Assembly (NCBI RefSeq): GCF_014356525.2
Contig: NC_052506.1
Span: 29,097,637-29,161,636 of the forward strand
Direction of reading: 5' to 3'
DNA length: 64,000 nucleotides
Source: Nilaparvata lugens
Taxonomy: Eukaryota; Arthropoda; Insecta; Hemiptera; Delphacidae
Below are positions 22,691 to 34,800 of the stretch, in pieces. The position numbers and the translations under genes were made by a program. The notes beneath the pieces were generated by a model that did no database searches, was not told the DNA's origin, and saw only the letters and a list, made by a program, of their open reading frames with translations. The number at the start of each line of letters is the position of its first letter. Within the stretch, counting starts at the first letter, position 1.

Positions 22691-24129
22691 TTATTTCTAA
22701 ATCCAGAAGAATTTTGTGTAAAGGATTGGGGCTATATCTGTATGACTCAAGATTATCTGATTCGGATTGTGAACTGATCTTATGGAACCCTGAAGAGGTT
22801 TCAATATGAAATATTCCGAGATGATAATATGTAGGCTGTAACAATTAATGATGTTATTAGAATAAATTTTGTAAATGACAAACACAGGGTGACAGATGAA
22901 AATATTTTCTAATTGGCTCTTGGTTTGCAAATAATTCTTCTACCATGTGCTGAATTTTCTGGCCTCCAAGTGGAAAATGCTGCTGGCGTACATTCGGCGA
23001 TTCATTTAGATTCAATCGGGTATTTTCACATTAATTAATTATTTTGACAGACAAAAGGAACTTTACCATTAGATTAACATTAATATTTCAAACACTGATA
23101 TTGAAAACAATTAAAATATATAATATTTCAATAAAATGCAAGTATGCTAGGAACGTGTAACTAGGGCAAGGTCTGAGTTAGAAAAGTAGTCTTCTTCCAC
23201 GAATTGAGCCAATAATTCGGTGAATCTCTATGTTTCTAATTCACATATAACAATATTGCTATTATTTGCAATTGAGTGACTTAATGTACACTTCATATTT
23301 TTATGAAAAATAGTTCATTTGTTCATTTGTTCATTGCAACTCAGCAATTTCATGACTTATAGGACAAATAAATATACACAAATACTACATAATTCAAATT
23401 AAACTGTGCAGATTAGCACCAATATCTAATAAATTATCATAACCAGCAGTTCCACCTTTTTTTTCGAATTTTAAACAACTCAGATTTTGGTGTATCTTTC
23501 TTTATCCTCTGATTGGTATTTCATGCAAAGATTAACAAATCCAGCGAGATCGCTTCAATTCAATATTTATTTGTTAATAATTCGAATAATTGAATTAAAA
23601 ATAATGATTCGGACTAATTGATTAAATGAATAATATTTAGACTTACACATAAAGAGTATGAGTAACTTTGGTTGTTACTGTACATCGATATAATATCCAT
23701 TTTATAATTTGTTTTTCATAAATAAATAAGATTCATTTATAATGCTAACAATTTTGATTAATTTATTATTGTAGGTTCCTTCATCCTTTTATAATTAAGT
23801 AAAAATAATAATTCATAAAGAATGGCATTCATTCACATTATTTTATGTGATACGCAAGGCCTGGTAGATCTCAGATTTATGTATTCTAAGCCTTCAAGCG
23901 TTTTAGGCTAGGCTAATCATAACACTGATTTAACCTAGAAATGCTGTTTTAGTACAATAATTTTAAAATTAATATAATAAATAGTATGAACTTTCAATTT
24001 ATTGAATGGAAGATACATATTCAATAGAATATCATTATCAGTAACGGTAAACGTTGATAAGTAGTTTATCAGGAGATAGTTTGCTGTTTCTGCCTTGACC
24101 CTTCATAATATAATTCAGAGAAAGTGGTT
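22691..24129. other. Very A+T-rich spacer between two halves of family R
   Basis: No gene. This stretch separates the 3' half (22366-22690) and 5' half (about 24130-24596) of family R, both on the minus strand and in collinear order. It may be internal sequence of a long family member or inserted DNA. Confidence 0.4.
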
Positions 24130-24596
24130 TTTCATATAGCCACTATAAAGAATCGTCACAACTTGCATTTTTTTGAAATTTCGCGTTTGGAAGATGATTT
24201 AAAAGGGAAAGGAATTTCCTCCATAGTCCAATATTACTGTGAAAATCAGACTATAGAATTAATCATGATTAATTAGCTGTCGATTGCATAAAATGACGCA
24301 TGCAAGTAATATCTCAAAGCAGAGAAAACGTTCACTTATTGAATAAAGATAGTTTCTATTCTATGCTCAAAGTAACATGATAGTATTTACTCTCGACCGG
24401 GCACGCATGTCTTGTAGGAACTTAGCTTTTGGTGATAGTTGTCAACAACTTATTGTCGATACATGAACCCGATCAGCCATACCGATATCTCACCGACACT
24501 ACACGATAGTACAGAATTTACTCTGATGGACAGTATGTATAGTAGAGCAGGCTGCAGTCTATAACTGCTTGACGTCTACTGTTCACATAACTACTA
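24130..24596 (-). repeat. Family R, 5' part (copy C)
   Basis: On the minus strand it begins ACTAGTAGTTATGTGAACAG and continues with TCCATCAGAGTAAATTCTG, GAGATATCGGTATGG, GTATCGACAATAA, then CAGCTAATTAATCATGATTA and ATTCTATAGTCTGATTTT. These correspond to the 5' blocks of copies A (14629) and B (39298). It lacks the 3' half, which may be the segment ending at 22366. Confidence 0.75.
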
Positions 24597-24715
24597 GTGT
24601 ATAGGTACAACCCAAAACCAGGCACAGAGTAATTACTTGAGACCTGAACCATAGCTGAATTCATCTGTACTTGAAATTGCTATTTTAAACTTCATATTTT
24701 GAAGGCGAACATACG

Positions 24716-24795
24716 CATACGTCCGTCTGTCTGCCTATGTCTGCATGCAGGCTTTTGATTTTTCCTCTGTCTGTCTGTTGCTGTTTGCGTTATAA
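24716..24795 (+). repeat. Degenerate GTCTGTC-rich low-complexity tract
   Basis: Repeated CGTCCGTCTGTCTGCC and GTCTGCATGCAGGC units followed by CTGTCTGTCTGTTG. Such tracts often sit inside insect interspersed repeats. No element ends are visible here. Confidence 0.5.
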
Positions 24796-25005
24796 CTCCT
24801 TTATTGAATATGGAGTCTCAACTTCACTTGAAATATCTATTTAAAATAAAATATTCAAAAGAATTTTCTGATGCACGTCAATGTTGGTATTGTAAACGTT
24901 GATATTTTTGAAATTTCACAAACGGAAATGACTTACCAACTTTATAAGAGTGAAAACTCAGAATGATGAAAATGATTCGAAATGGAATAGCGATTTTACT
25001 CATTG

Positions 25006-25201
25006 ATTCTAATGAAATGTCATACAATGTTGAATAGATTCCTTCGATAGCGTTTCAGTTACATTAAATTATCTCCCATCCAATCAATAGACCTATATAA
25101 TACAACATAAACTTTTTATGGATTTTCATGAATAGCTTATCAATGTAACTGAAACGCTATCGAAGAAATCTATTCAACATTGTATGACATTTCATTAGAA
25201 T
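25006..25201. mobile_element. Foldback element with 60-bp arms
   Basis: 25006-25065 and 25142-25201 are reverse complements with a single mismatch. The arm begins ATTCTAATGAAATGTCATAC and ends CGTTTCAGTTACATT. A 76-bp unrelated loop lies between. The near-identical arms suggest a young MITE. No clear target duplication is visible. Confidence 0.9.
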
Positions 25202-26868
25202 GAAATAAGAGAAATATTTTGAAGGCTCCGAAATTTAATCAGTTGGCAGAGTTCGATTTTATTATTATTATTCACTGAAAAAAGGTTTTCTTTCATTTCT
25301 TAATATTCATTTCATTTGGGATGATCCATTTTCCTTGAACATTTCATCATTAGCGTGTGAAAGAAGATCCTGCTCGTTGCAATTGGATTATTCTTTGAGA
25401 AGATTGAAAGCATCTTGCTGCTAATTGAGAACGGGTTTCTTCAGAGATCAAAGAAAGAACCAGTAAAATTATGAGTTTTGTGTGTGATGTTTCTAATTGG
25501 AATTTAATTGAGAGTTGAATATTACTGTAGGAGTTCTTCGAGCTCTCTGATAAAAACAATTTTGAATCACCTTCGCAATAAACTCATCTCAGTTATGCTA
25601 TTTTGTCTTGGAATCTCTCTTCTTTCAATTGAAAAGCATGAGGTTTGTTAACATAATGTGGATAAAGACGGTGAAATAAATTAATACTGTGATGGTGATT
25701 TCCAAATCCTTTTTTTGGTAATTTTTAAAAGTGAATCTATGAAATAATTCTGTATGAGAATACTTGATATTAGGTTTTGTGACAACAGTATAGATTATTT
25801 TCAAAACCATCAATATAATCCAACACTAAAAGACTAATAATTACAGATTAACATTTGATCAGGATATCTCCGAACTGAATGAGATTCTGAATAAATAGTC
25901 GATGCCTATCATCCTGACGGCAATGTCAAATAGGAACAATACATACACCAGGACCAGGACCATCACCTGGATGAGGCAAAATATACAGAACTCAAGATGT
26001 GATAGTTGATGCGAATCAGGTAAACTATTCAGGTCTATTTCTGACAGCAGGCCTGTAAACTATGCGGGTCTGTACGAATCTGTAACAGCAGGCCAAATCC
26101 GTAATTTTAAGGTGATCCCAAAATATTCCAAGGTAAAGATTTCAACTTATTATAATTGTGATGCATTCAATTATTGTAGGCGTTACAAGTAGGTTTCAAC
26201 TCATTTCCATCCTAATCATGATGGATGTCACGAAAAATGTTGAAAGAAGTGAAAAGATGAGCAGTGAAAAGAAGTGGATCCGGAATGAGACTTTGTGCGA
26301 GTCTCATAGAAATGAAATAGTGAGAACCGGCGAGCGGCACAACGAAAACAATAAGGTGCAGAACAATGAATCCTGAGGGCTAATCCTGTTTCTGCGTCTT
26401 CCGTCTGACAGTCGAAATAAAATTATTCGATTGGAGACGTGGCAACGGAAGTGTGAAGTTGGCTGGGGAGAAAATTTCCAAGAAAATAGGGGAAAGCAAA
26501 AGAAAAGTGGAAAGACGAAAAGGCAGAGCCCGTGGACGGAGCAGCTGAAGCCGCTAACCAGGTTAGATGTGCCTTAATGCTTAGCGAATACAAGCCGCTG
26601 GCACTGTCATCACTCGCCATTTTAATTTCATAAGAAGACACAACTTTCACCATTCTTTCCTTCCCCAATTGTCTCTTCTCTCCCACATCATGCTCCAGAA
26701 TTCTCGAAATAATAGGCACCCTTTGATGAACCCCATTTTATATGGGTGAATTTTATACCTGTATTGTGCTATTATAACTCCCCATAGAATGCTCATAATA
26801 TGATGGATGTAATAAGAACGAACTATAGCAGTTTGAATAATTCCCTGATTAATATTTCTGAGCGCAAA
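25202..26868. other. No gene seen
   Basis: A+T-rich except for a G+C-richer patch around 26260-26700. That patch has ORFs on both strands (26158-26376 plus, 26423-26719 minus) with no recognised domain. Confidence 0.5.
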
Positions 26869-27130
26869 AAACACAATAATGGATGTAATTAGAGAGAAAC
26901 AATTAAAATGGTATGGACACCTGCGCAGAATGAATGAAGGAAGACTTCCTTTGCAAGTATGGAATTGGGTACCAGCGAACAGAAATAGGCGTGGAAGACC
27001 GCGAAAGAAATGGGTATCCAATGTCCACATTCAAATGGAGAGTAGAGGTCTCTTTGAAGAAGACTGGATAAATAAGGAAAGATGGCGATTGGGGTGCGAG
27101 AAGCGACATAACAACTGAAGTTGCAAAAAC
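26869..27130 (+). pseudogene. LINE 3' fragment: C-terminal end of a reverse transcriptase ORF
   Basis: The 79-codon ORF at 26879-27118 reads REKQLKWYGHLRRMNEGRLP, then an Arg-rich RRGRPRKKWVSN block, then EDWINKERWRLGCEKR. The LKWYGHLRRM ... RGRPRKKW signature is the C-terminus of insect endonuclease-reverse-transcriptase LINEs, the same group as the remnant at 3613-5020 (GRPRTKWM). No upstream reverse-transcriptase motifs are present, so it is a 5'-truncated copy. This short part has no internal stop. It has no function alone. Confidence 0.85.
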
Positions 27131-27279
27131 TCGCTAGATCACAGATCAATACTGAAGGCACTCGATCACACGTAATTATTTATAAGACTACGGGTTTAAA
27201 ATAAACCAACAAAACGGAACATCTAGATAGAACATGTTCACATCATTATCAGGAACAGTATTTAACCTGTTACACACAC

Positions 27280-27485
27280 ATCAATTTCCAGACCCACGAT
27301 TTTCTGCCGTCCTTATAAATTCTACTATGGACCGATGATCTCCAACAGATGATGTTTGTCAAGTTCCATTAAATCTGGTAGAATTCATAAGGACTGCAAA
27401 AAACGAAAGTTCAGTACAATCCGGTAGAATTCATAAGGACGGAAAAAACGAAAGTTCAAAAGTTGATAAGTGTGAAACTGGCACT
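27280..27485. repeat. Inverted and tandem repeat cluster
   Basis: GGTAGAATTCATAAGGAC followed by GGAAAAAACGAAAGTTC occurs twice in tandem (about 27379 and 27424, period 45). An inverted relative, CCGTCCTTATAAATTCTAC, lies upstream at about 27308. The outer ends also show weak inverted similarity (CACACACATCAA versus TTGATAAGTGTG), so this may be a MITE with a duplicated right end. Confidence 0.6.
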
Positions 27486-27961
27486 TCATGATTATTTGTT
27501 CCCAAATTGATATTTATTTGTCTGAGTAAGTAAAATCATCCTCGACATCACAACACTGATTCTGTTCTCTGCAAGGACAATTATATCCAATCCACATATT
27601 TTCTTCCTTTTATGTTCTGACATTTGATATGAACTCTTTTTTTATAAAGCTGGTAATTAACATTCTCTTATTGATGATATCCTTCCGCTTGAAACATTTT
27701 CCATTATCTAAATGCATCTTTGAAGGATATACACTGAAGTATGGAAAAATTGATTCATGAAAATCCTCATGTTCATTCAGCTGATACAAGAATATTAACA
27801 ATTACATGATATAATAAATTATATTATACGAAAACATAATATTCAAACAAACTTCTGTCAACTGTAGGAAACATAATTATTAATACGTCTCTACATGCTG
27901 AAGAAAATAATACTGTATTCGATTAAACTTCCGTTCCTTGTGAAGCGAATATTATAATAAA
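27486..27961. other. No gene seen
   Basis: A+T-rich spacer with one unsupported minus strand ORF (27610-27801). Confidence 0.5.
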
Positions 27962-28888
27962 CTAGCTTACCCGGCGAACCTCGTACCGCCAAAAAGTCAA
28001 TGTATCTCATGTCACACTTAACTTTATTTTGTGAATCTTGAGATTTATCTGACAATCAATATTTTCATTTACATCTCAATACGGACTTCCTATGTGCTTA
28101 GTCATGCGGCATCTATTATTCCGAAAAAAATTTCTTCTCAATAAATTCGTAGTAATATCTATCAGTAAAGTGTCGAATTGAAAAAAATAGATAGGTTGAA
28201 TCAGTGTTTCAAAGATGAATTTAATGTTTCCATAGTTGTTGATTGTCAATGGATGGACCAGAAAATATGCGATATACGATGAATCAGACATAATTCCATA
28301 TGCTTTCCATCTTCCATTTTAGGATGAATATAATCTACGCTAAATTAAAAAAAATTGTTAATTATTCTGTCATTCTTCAGTTATAATGAATGCAATATGA
28401 ACCACTCTCTTCCATGAGGTGAATAATTTTTTTCCCAACATTTTCCAGTTTCTTAATGATAGGGGAGTGATAATAATTTGTATAGGTTTTCTAAGGAATC
28501 ATTATATCAGCTGGTACCAATCAACTAAACTCAACTCCAAACTAACGTTTTTATTCCAGTACACAATTCATCCCAAAGTGATGTATTTATTACAGCTGGT
28601 AAGTTTAGATGCTGAATCATATTATCACAATATGATCTTGAATCATGATCATCTTTCCGTTCTTCGGTAGCCGCTCGGCCGACAATTTCGGATACATCTG
28701 TAAAATTGATAAATGAATAATAATATTATTAGCCCCGCTATTGAAATTTGTGGTCAGAAACCATCCCCAATATTCACACAACATATTCCCAAAATTTCAT
28801 TCCGTTCTGTAAGGAGGTTTCAAGTCTATAGGGAACAAACAAACTAACAAACATACAAACAAACTAAAATACAGTATTTATTTTATGA
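27962..28888 (-). mobile_element. Non-autonomous Helitron, minus orientation
   Basis: Read on the minus strand, it ends GGTACGAGGTTCGCCGGGTA followed by AGCTAG and T, a Helitron 3' end. It aligns along its length with the + strand copy at 35844-36736. Shared blocks include CCTATAGACTTGAAA, AAATTTTGGGAATATGTTGT, GTCGGCCGAGCGGCTAC, GATTGGTACCA and ATTGAGATGT near the 3' end. The 5' end (about 28888) is degenerate and not TCTATAT-like, so that limit is approximate. It has no Rep/helicase ORF. Confidence 0.85.
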
Positions 28889-28989
28889 TAGGAAACCAGT
28901 ATACCAATATTCACTTTTAATCTTGGAGAATCACTACTGATTTTTATAATACTCCTTCACTGTTGAAAATCAAATGAAGTTTTTGTTTA

Positions 28990-30047
28990 GAAGCTCTTAC
29001 TCATTTCCATCTCTTGAAGTGAAAGTGATTATTATCAAAAAGGCTAACTGGAGTAGTTTCACAGAAGAATTTGATAATTGCATCCGTTGGATTCCTCCAG
29101 AGCCTGAGAACTATTAAAGATTTATGGGCATTATTGTAGCAATGGCCAAGAAACATATTCCAAGGGGTTTCAGGAAGGAATATATCCTGGAATGTAGTGA
29201 AACAAGTGAACATCTCTATAAGAAATTCCAGAAGAAGAATGACCAAAATATTGCAGGAGAACTCCTGAACAGTTTGGATTAGGCACGCAGAGAGAAATGG
29301 TCCAGCACAATGGAGGAGATGGATTTCAGACATTCCAGCCGCCGGGCTTTGAGTCTTCTCAGGAAGCTGGGCAGTGCGAAAATTGTCACTCATCAGGGCT
29401 CCCATATTCATCCTAATCAGGTGGCACAGCAATCTGTGAGTACATCAAATGCCCCAGGCTGCCTGGACCATGCAATAAGGGTGAAGAATAGGCTAAGGGA
29501 GATGAAAGCAACTGTTCCAGAAGACTCAAGTCTGTCCAGTGATTTCACGGTTGAGGAGGTGAATGTTGCTCTTCGCAATACAAAGCCTGGTAAGGCACCG
29601 GGGTTTGATGGAATCCATTCAGAGTTCCTGCTGCATACAGGAAAGCGTGTCAGACTGTGGCTCTCTCGGTTCTATACAAGGATCTTACAGAGTGGCTATC
29701 TGCCAGTAGAATTCAAGGAGTCAAAAATTCTGACAATCATAAAACCTGGCAAGCCTTGTGATGATGTCAAGAGTTACCGCCCAATTGCTCTGCTCAGTGT
29801 CAGCTATAAAATGCTTGAAAGGCTCATCTATAATAGGATCAGCCCAAAAATACTGGAACATGTTCCAATTCAACAAGCAGGATTTTGGCCAAACCGGAGC
29901 TGCGCAGACCAGGCTCTTGCATTGACAACACATATTGAAGCGGGTTTCCAGAAAGGCTTGAAGACGTCTGTTGCCTTTGTGGACCTGAGTCCTGCATACG
30001 ACACAGTATGGAGAAAAGCTGCGAATTCTCAATCAAAAAAAGAATGA
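28990..30047 (+). pseudogene. LINE fragment: linker and N-terminal reverse transcriptase
   Basis: One frame runs from the endonuclease-RT linker (KANWSSFTEEFDNCIRW, near 29039) through the first RT blocks. There are stops at 29115-29117 and 29280-29282, then a clean 245-codon stretch (29310-30047). Visible RT landmarks are KPGKAPGFDGIHSEFL, IIKPGK, SYRPIALLSVSYKMLERLIYN (start only listed), a QAGFWPNRSCADQALAL block and motif A, FVDLSPAYDTVW. Coding similarity ends abruptly near 30018, just after motif A, so the palm catalytic YxDD box is absent. Endonuclease is also missing. The style is Jockey/I-like and differs from both the 3.6-kb and 43-kb LINEs. It is non-functional. Confidence 0.88.
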
Positions 30048-30315
30048 CATCTTCTGAACAACATTGATATTGAAAACCTTGATTCTCACCAACAAGATAT
30101 TGGTAATGAGTAAATAATATAAATTGTTATAAGTTAATAATAATAATTGTTAAAAGTAAATATTAATAATCAATAAGTCACACAGAAATCGAAAAAAAAT
30201 CCGTAACTACTTGAGATAATTATTTTCCAATTGCTCAGTGAAAAAATTTGATAACTTTGATGATGATAAATTGAATATACATTTTATTGTTCATTTTCCA
30301 GCACGTTAGAACCAA

Positions 30316-30599
30316 ACGATAAACCATTTACATTGATTTATGGATTGATGATTCATCAATTAATGATATCGAATGACAACACATTGATAAGAAAATTATC
30401 ATTTCCTCATAAAAATATCGCAAAATTTATGTATTTAGTTACTTCTTTAGCGTTCATAATTTCACTAATGTGTGTGGCTCTACTAGTACAAGTAGCTCTC
30501 CAGTCAGAAAAACGACGACTCCGAACATTCAAATTGTTGCTGTACCTTGTGGAATTCGGTACAATATTGACCAGTTCATCAACGTATCGGGTGCGGTAA
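30316..30599 (+). other. Weak exon candidate with a membrane segment
   Basis: TTCATTTTCCAG at about 30291-30302 is a good splice acceptor. A frame open from about 30306 to the TAA at 30597-30599 follows it. It includes a hydrophobic segment (MYLVTSLAFIISLMCVALLV) followed by basic QSEKRRLRTFK. I do not recognise a family, and no donor in a sensible position is clear. In A+T-rich DNA hydrophobic ORFs arise easily, so this is only a candidate. Confidence 0.15.
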
Positions 30600-31699
30600 T
30601 CAGTTTGGGCAGAGCTGCTGCAGCACGCATCTTAACTGGCTGCTAGGTACTGGTTAATTATGATTGTAGGGCACTTGAACACAGCAGCAAAGGGACTCAG
30701 CGCAGGCGTAGTGCTCCTATAGTGCCGCTCATGCATAATGCACAACAGAATTTGTACTCGAGTGACTCTGTGAGTAGAGTGTGGCTTGATTATGCTTTCT
30801 GTTAGTTAATGCTACTTAGCGATGTAGCCTCGGCTTATTCAATCTGCTGCTAGTGCCAGTAGTTGCTAGCAACCTGCCCTACGGTTCCCACTAAGTCTCC
30901 CACGACTTATTGTCAGATCGTTTGTCCCTTTTCACACAAATTCAACTTGACAACACTAAACGACACTTTGCAATTTTCAAGGTGCGTTTTGGTTGTTTGT
31001 ATCCAGAATATCCCATTTCCTGGGTCAAATTGACTCGATTTTGGTATTTTGTGGATGTGTGATAAACTAGAACAAGAATAGATATACAAATGCCAAGATG
31101 TTGTAGAGTAATGAATGGAGATGGAATAAGGAAGCTTTAATTTGTGTGGTTCTTGAAAGTGATTATTATCTAGGTTGACAATAAAAAATGTTTGACACCA
31201 AAATATGCAGTCTCCAGCATGTGAAAAACTTTTTCTAGATATATTGATCAACGTATCAAGTAGATGTGTAGAAACTGACCCTCCCAAGCCAACAGGCAAC
31301 TCAATAATTGTCATCAACAATTTCCTGATCAAGACAATAAATCGACATTTCTGGTGACAATTACTCAACCTTACTATGATAAGGGTTGTTTCTAGGAACC
31401 AGATAGGACATGTGACTGACATTTGGCCACTGAGGCGATGGTTATAGTGCTGACAGTGAATTGGAAGCACATCGTTGAAGAGGGTTCTAGTTCTCAAACT
31501 GCTATGGTCTGCTATAAGTAAAGCAGTTCCGAATGATACTGAATGACTTGAGTGAGTTCTCTATGTTTAGTGGATTATATTTCGAAGTGTCAGCATTGGT
31601 TGAATGAGAAAGTCTTGATGCTATTCATAAGAAATGCTGTAATGAATATTTAACGTTTATCTCATAGCAACTCACCGTGCAGCTTCCATTTTTACTAAA
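30600..31699. other. G+C-richer patch and an unrecognised 194-codon minus strand ORF
   Basis: 30600-30910 is richer in G+C than its flanks and has no ORF. The minus strand ORF at 30913-31497 is one of the longest in the window outside the LINEs (194 codons). It is rich in Ser, Ile and Leu with several Cys and His, but matches no domain I know. It may be a relic of a mobile element or chance. Confidence 0.3.
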
Positions 31700-31835
31700 C
31701 CGCTATTATTATTCGTTTGTGATTTCATGCCCCTATAGTCCTGGCACCTGCTGAAAAACCCACGGGTTTAGCAGGACCCAACAATGTAAAAATGTTTTTC
31801 TAATGAAATTGATTGATTGATAATTTATTTGATTA
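31700..31835 (+). repeat. Possible retroelement 3' end with hairpin
   Basis: A hairpin at 31747-31775 (CCTGCT...AGCAGG outside, AAACCC..GGGTTT inside) is followed by AACAATGTAAAAATG and ATTGATTGATTGATAA. A structured 3' UTR plus a short tandem-repeat tail is the usual layout of CR1/L2-type LINE ends. No coding part remains. Confidence 0.35.
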
Positions 31836-34800
31836 AAAATTCATTCATGATTTGTCTATTGATTTAATGATACAAAGTTATCCTTTCAAATAATTTGGGG
31901 AGGATGATTTCTTATTATGGTGAAATTGTTTGATCTCATTGAACTTGTTGATATTTTATATCATTGATAAAATATCTCGATAAAGTTTATCATGGATTAA
32001 TGTAATGCATTGGAGAGACTCACAGAGATGAATCAAATCTCGTGAAAATTTATCAGTCATAAAGAATAAAATGCACGTTTTTTAAATCATTTCTTCAAGA
32101 ATGAGTTCGTGAATAATATTTATCGTTCAGGAAGTATAGACTTTTCTTATTAATTATTACACTTATAGGGTTTTACGAATTTCTAGAATGACCATTATAG
32201 CTCTCCTTTTTATAAAATATTTTTTCGAATATTATAACTTGTAATACATGATATCTAACTTTGAATCATGCATGTGTTTCGATATCTGATGTTCACAGTC
32301 TTTCCCAGAAATAAGTTCTGGCCTTTGATGATGAAGTGGGGGAAGAGGGTGAAGGAAGCACGAAGCTGGCTTTAATCAACAGTATTTCTGTGGGCGAGGA
32401 TTCTATACTTGTGTGAGTGTATATGTGCTAACAACATGTACTTGGGATTTGGGCGTTCGGGCTTGTGGAAGCTGCACGTACTTACACATGGTGCTCGTCA
32501 TGTATGAGAAGATGTGTGAGTTGGATTTGGTTTGAGTGTTCACATTTCCGATGAATGTTGTGCTAGTAACTGCAAACAAACGTCGGAAATGCCATCAAAC
32601 GGACAGATCGGTGTCAAAATCGGTTGTTGGAAACAATGCGATCGCTTTTGCGTTCACGTTTGCCGTCGCTTCTGCCTCGGGCCGAAGACGGAACCCAATT
32701 ATCTCGCCTTTTGTGCGCTACCGGATTAGATCCTATCTACGACCTCACAGAATGTCATCCTTTCTCTCGGTCCTCTCTTATTTATGGAATTCAAAATCAC
32801 TGCCACCATAGTATTGTTATATTTAATAACTAAGTGGAATTGAATCCAGGAGTAAACAGCTATAATTTTGTTAGCATAGCTGAAATTGGAAAGAAATTGA
32901 GATTGTCTTCAGTCTCAGTTTCAGTAGCCATACTGGATAGCCATACGGAAATGATTTTTTAAGAGTATTTTCAAGTCAATTGCTCATTTTTAAATCTGTT
33001 GCCATTTATTAATACAACATTGCTATCATTGTAAGCTAGCATGAGCGTTTACACTACTGGCTGCCAGTACATTTCGTCTCTATCCCTCTGTATATAAACC
33101 ACTATAGAAGTCAGCTAAAATAGTTATATTCAATATGAGCAACTGATAGGTTTGGAGAAAGTTGCATATTTGAAAAGGTTTCATGATTGATTGCAATTTT
33201 CCTCTATACATCTTAACAGTTTATCATCTACAAAAAAATAATCATGCTCAGTCACCTCCCCTACAATATTGATTTTAGATGCACTTTTTTGAGTAGACGA
33301 TAACAGTTTTCAAGTTTCTTCTTATGATGATGAAATGTTCAGAATATGGTAGAGAAGGTGTAGTCAGAGTTAATGATGGAAATGATGAGTTTTTCAGAAG
33401 GAATTGGAATGTAATTTGCTTGAATAATTTCCATGAATTGAGTGAAGCGTTTTCACGTTCAACTACGGATAATCAGAGTACTAGTCATAATGTGCAGTTT
33501 TTCTAGGAATAATTCGTAGGAAATTCTACGTTCATGTTGTTCTTGTTCAGTCACTTGCTCCGTGGCAGCTGAAACTTTTCTGGCAGTAAAGATCGTTTCC
33601 TTACAGTCTTGCGTTTCACAAGTTGGAATATTATTGTTCCGCAGCTACAATAAATCTTCTCTTTTTCCAGGGTTTTGATCTTCATCATATTTTTCATTCT
33701 CTTCATTCTTACTTCTTGGATATGAAAGCTTCTTGAGTTCCATTGAAGTTTTCCAACAGTTTGGTACTTCGAAGGAAAATAAAACTTCTTATATTTCATT
33801 GGAACTCTTCACTTTACTTAAAATATTCAGTAATCAATATTTCCATGAATAATCAACACAGGTAACATTTCTTCATGGGATTTGGATTTCATCCCTAAAC
33901 ATTGGTTCTATTTCACAGTAGAATTTATGCTCATGCTAGAGCACATAACATGTTATGTTCATTCATATAACTATTAGAAAACACCTCAAACACCGTCAAA
34001 CACCTTTGTGTTGCACTTTTTTTAATCGATCCGTCCATTTTCAAGCACAATTATGTACATCTCTTGTGATGCTCTATCAATGAAATATATCATAATGAGT
34101 AGACTAATATGTGACTCTCCACATAATCAGGTAATGTAAGTCTTGTATTATCATTTGCAATCGCTTGCAGGGTAGGCCTACTTTTTGAGTACAGTACTCA
34201 ATGATTGTTACTATTTTATATCTTTATTCTACGTACGATAAATCAATTTACTACAGTATTCCCTCAACAAACATAGAATGGCTTTAGTAGAGGACAACAG
34301 CAATAAATTATGATTATTATCAACAAACAAAAAGCACAAGTTTGTTGAAAATAAATAATTTACCGCAAGCTATGCATACTTATAAAAAGCTTAGATCAAA
34401 AACATGAGAGATAAAATGCTAATAATCATTTATGCAGAGAAAGTTACATAGATTCGTGTCACGGGGCAAAAATTAAATAAGCATTCCAATGTGATAATCG
34501 ATTTCAGCATTGAGTATTCCCAACCACATAATATCATGATAATGACAGAACAAGCAGGATAGGAATATTTTGTTCCACCAAACTGATTAACTTGGAATTT
34601 TGCATAACGATTCAGAATATTTACCGATGATGGTTATACGCCTATTCATATTCTTATCACCTGATCAATTAGTTCCAAATATCGGGGGACCGAGCTTTGA
34701 TCTGGAGTGTAAAAGCATAGACAATTTGTAACGAAAGATTGAATTTATAGTTTATATTTTCTTATTCATTTTCTCAGTCGTACAATTATTTTTACAGTTA

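Noticed and set aside
29001..29432. 143-codon minus strand ORF
   Set aside because: It is antisense to the LINE linker and early RT region, whose plus strand translation is clearly retroelement-like.
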